Source: Adiantum capillus-veneris
Taxonomy: Eukaryota; Streptophyta; Polypodiopsida; Polypodiales; Pteridaceae
Length of the DNA: 64,000 nucleotides
Assembly: GCA_014529385.2 (NCBI GenBank)
Contig: CM043971.1
Coordinates: 81,635,340 to 81,699,339 of the forward strand
Direction of reading: 5' to 3'
Shown: positions 61,910 to 64,000 of the stretch, piece after piece
Position numbering within the stretch: the first letter of the stretch is position 1
Layout of the letters: each line of letters opens with the position of its first letter
Notes under the pieces: generated by a model
What the model was told of the DNA's origin: nothing
The model's database searches: none
The model's input: the letters and a program-made list of their open reading frames with translations, nothing else
Made by a program: the position numbers and the translations under genes

Positions 61910-63300
61910 CCAGTCTAGGGCTACATGAGTCACTATTTCCAACAGACTGGTTTGAAGGACTCGTAACAGGACCAACTGGCAGGAGACCGGGAGTTGAACC
62001 AAATAGACGTGTCACATCAGTTGATTTTCAAAAATGGATCAAAAAATACAGTGGATCTGGGGATCCATATAACCACTTAGCAAGCTTTAAACAAGTGCTA
62101 AGAGCAGAACGCATATTTGATTTCCATACTCAATTCAAGGTATTTGGAATGACATTAGAAGGAAAAGCATTGACATGGTTCCAAAACATTCCACCAAAGT
62201 CAATCATGGACTTAAATACATTAGCTCAAGGATTTGTAGCTACTTGTTCCAAAACGGGGATCAAACACAATATATAGCTCAAATCTATAGCTTCAAACAA
62301 AAACAAGGTGAGTGTGTTAGGGATTGTACAACTAGAATGAAGCAATACATTGCAAGATGCCTAGAGCTAGAGATACATGCGTAAGAAAGGCTAGTATCAT
62401 TGTTTCTAGAGGGACTGCTAAACAAAGAACTTCATGCTATACTGTATAGCAAGAAACATATTACCCTAGAAGAGTGTGTGTCAGATGCTATTGGCTTAGG
62501 AGACAATTGTGATATTTTCAATGAAGAAGATGTCCCTAAGGATAATCTAAGCGAGAAAGTAGCATCCATCGAACGAGCACAAGCGGGAACGGCTGTTGCA
62601 GCACCGCTTACAGCCATAGAAGACATGCTCAAAAGGATGAATAACATGCAGAAAGCACCTGTGAGGGGACCAGGACAAGGGATACCTCAACAGGGACAAC
62701 CAATTAGGCCGCAAAAATGGTGTGCAATCGAGGGTAAATGGACCAACCATGAGACCGATGAGTGCTACTATCGGCCAAAGTATGATGGGAATGTTCAATA
62801 CGTACCTATGAGATCACAAAGGCAACCCATGTACATACATCAGCTTAATATGGCCCCAGCTCAAAGACCACCGATGGGTATGGAAAGACCTCAACCCGTG
62901 TTGGGTCAACAACCTCCATATCCTGGACATAATGCAGTGCCTATAGAGTACATGCATTCAGAAGGAGTCATAGATGAACAAGCATTAGTGACTGTTACAC
63001 CCTATGATGAGCCTAGTCCATCTACAATAATGGTAGAAGGAGATTGGTATAATTCACATCCACCACCAAGGGAAGAACCTATGACTTAACTACACCAGAG
63101 CTTGTACCTATGTACTATGTAGCTAATCAAAGTATTAGACCTCCGATGGTAAGACCCATGATTAAGCCAAGACCTGGAAACTGTCATAACTGTGGTGCAG
63201 ATGATCACTGAAAAAATGAATGCCCATAGCTCGACAAGAACCTTAAGCCAGTTGAAGCTTATTGCATACAATGTTGCGAAAAGGGAGGACACTTCCCTGA
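61910..63300 (+). pseudogene. Gypsy I Gag with two zinc knuckles
   Basis: The Gag domain runs from DPYNHLASFKQVLRAE (about 62065) through MTLEGKALTWFQNIP and, after a frameshift near 62235, QGECVRDCTTRMKQYI. After a stop at 62384 it continues as LVSLFLEGLLNKELHAIL (62394-63089). A Pro/Gln-rich stretch and two knuckles follow: CHNCGADDH with a stop, then KNEC (about 63181-63225), and CIQCCEKGGHFPEDC (about 63267-63310). Confidence 0.85.
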
Positions 63301-63309
63301 AGATTGTCC

Positions 63310-63981
63310 AAAAAATCCTTTAAACAAGGATAAAACAGTAGTGAACATAGTCCAAGTGATACCTAGTAGCTCATTTGAGAGTGAACCGATTGTTCCAATC
63401 AAGGTAATCACCAGAGCCCAGGCTAAGAAAAAGAAACATATTCCTCTAATGATTCGGAGAATACTAAAACTTCCTCTCAAAAGAACAAAAGAAGCAGAAG
63501 CAAAAGGTATGAGATGAGAAAACAGAAACAAAGGGCTAAAATCAAGGAGAAAGCAAAGAAACTATTCCAGGAAAAAGTGAAAGAATCTGGAAGTGAAATC
63601 AAGGAAACCACCGTGAAAACTGGAGGATCAATTTTGGTAGACAAATTTTTTGAGCCAATCAATGTAGCCTTGGAAGCTTACCAAGCGGGACTTAAAGTAG
63701 GCCAAAACAGGGAAAACAAATGGAAAAACTATCCTTCTCCAGACATGGAAGCAGCTAAGCTTGAAGCTTATCAAAATTTGGTAAGAATTACTCAAGAGAT
63801 GTTGGAAAAACAAAAACGCAAGCTCGAGAGTATGGCAAAACCTGAAGAGCTTGTGGTAGGAACAAGTAAAGAGAAATCCGAAGTGGTGGTAGAACCCCAC
63901 ATTGAAACTACAGAGCCAGAACTCATAGTGCCTGACAGCGAAGATGCCTTAGACGGAATTCCATTCGTAAAAGAAGACTGA
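63310..63981 (+). pseudogene. Gypsy I post-Gag linker ORF
   Basis: VITRAQAKKKK (about 63401), a motif often seen between Gag and protease in plant Gypsy elements, is followed by a frame (63514-63981, 155 codons) rich in Lys/Glu. It contains KLFQEKVKESGSEIKETT, EPINVALEAYQAGLKVG and an acidic end. No protease active site is reached before the window ends. Confidence 0.55.
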
Positions 63982-64000
63982 CCGAGACACTTATGGGAAA

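Larger units (their letters stand above)
58028..64000 (+). mobile_element. Ty3/Gypsy element I, 5' part (runs off the window)
   Basis: LTR, tRNA-Asp primer site, a 1.9 kb leader with tandem repeats, a degenerate gag with two zinc knuckles and a post-gag linker region. Protease and polymerase must lie beyond 64000. It is positioned head-to-head with AP-3 beta. Confidence 0.82.

Noticed and set aside
1-64000. CRISPR arrays, operons, tRNA or rRNA genes
   Set aside because: None seen. The spliced AP-3 beta gene and the retrotransposons show this is nuclear plant DNA.

Overview
This is a stretch of a large, repeat-swollen land-plant nuclear genome. A fern-like (monilophyte) genome is my best guess. 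That guess rests on inference: a spliced plant AP-3 beta gene with a 32.6 kb intron, PPR fragments of the repetitive style common in ferns, chromovirus and Copia retrotransposons primed by plant tRNAs, many (TC)n microsatellites, and no rRNA, tRNA or organellar genes. Only one host gene looks intact.

The host gene is the beta subunit of the AP-3 adaptor complex on the minus strand. Twelve coding exons (57857 down to 18319) add up to exactly 3,348 nt (1,115 codons plus stop). Eleven of the exons lie within 6.7 kb (18319-25048). The first lies alone at 57642-57857, so intron 1 is 32,593 bp and holds most of the transposons seen here. Intron 6 uses a GC-AG splice pair.

Layout from left to right: (1) 1-3.3 kb, a decayed element with Pif1-type helicase motifs followed by a GIY-YIG-like nuclease domain; (2) 3.3-5.3 kb, non-coding and microsatellite-rich; (3) 5.4-17.4 kb, two plus-strand LINE copies, the first split by a Copia element (7713-12355, 5-bp target duplication CTCCC), with a microsatellite-rich fold-back between them; (4) 18.3-25.0 kb, AP-3 beta exons 12 to 2; (5) 25.3-38.9 kb, a head-to-tail chain of minus-strand LINEs in which every junction is a (TC)n tract (25450-25502, 30602-30659, 38285-38310), one copy being split by an internally deleted Copia element (32652-35691, duplication ATGCT); (6) 38.9-43.8 kb, a decayed chromovirus (Ty3/Gypsy with chromodomain); (7) 43.8-56.7 kb, a PPR-like pseudogene torn apart by a Gag-protease-only Gypsy (45851-49598), a Gag-only LTR element (49793-53988) and a heat-shock-element-rich solo LTR (54077-56301) that itself contains another solo LTR (54528-55954), all with recognisable target duplications; (8) 57.6-58.0 kb, AP-3 beta exon 1 with a (TC)n 5' leader; (9) 58.0-64.0 kb, the 5' part of another Gypsy element with a tRNA-Asp primer site, tandem ~280-bp leader repeats each carrying a palindrome, and a broken gag.

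The most unusual points are the (TC)n-jointed LINE chain, a TGA-CGG codon pair separating ORF1 and ORF2 in one reading frame in two LINE copies, the palindrome-bearing leader repeats, the heat-shock-element LTR, telobox clusters in an LTR, and the helicase/GIY-YIG relic.
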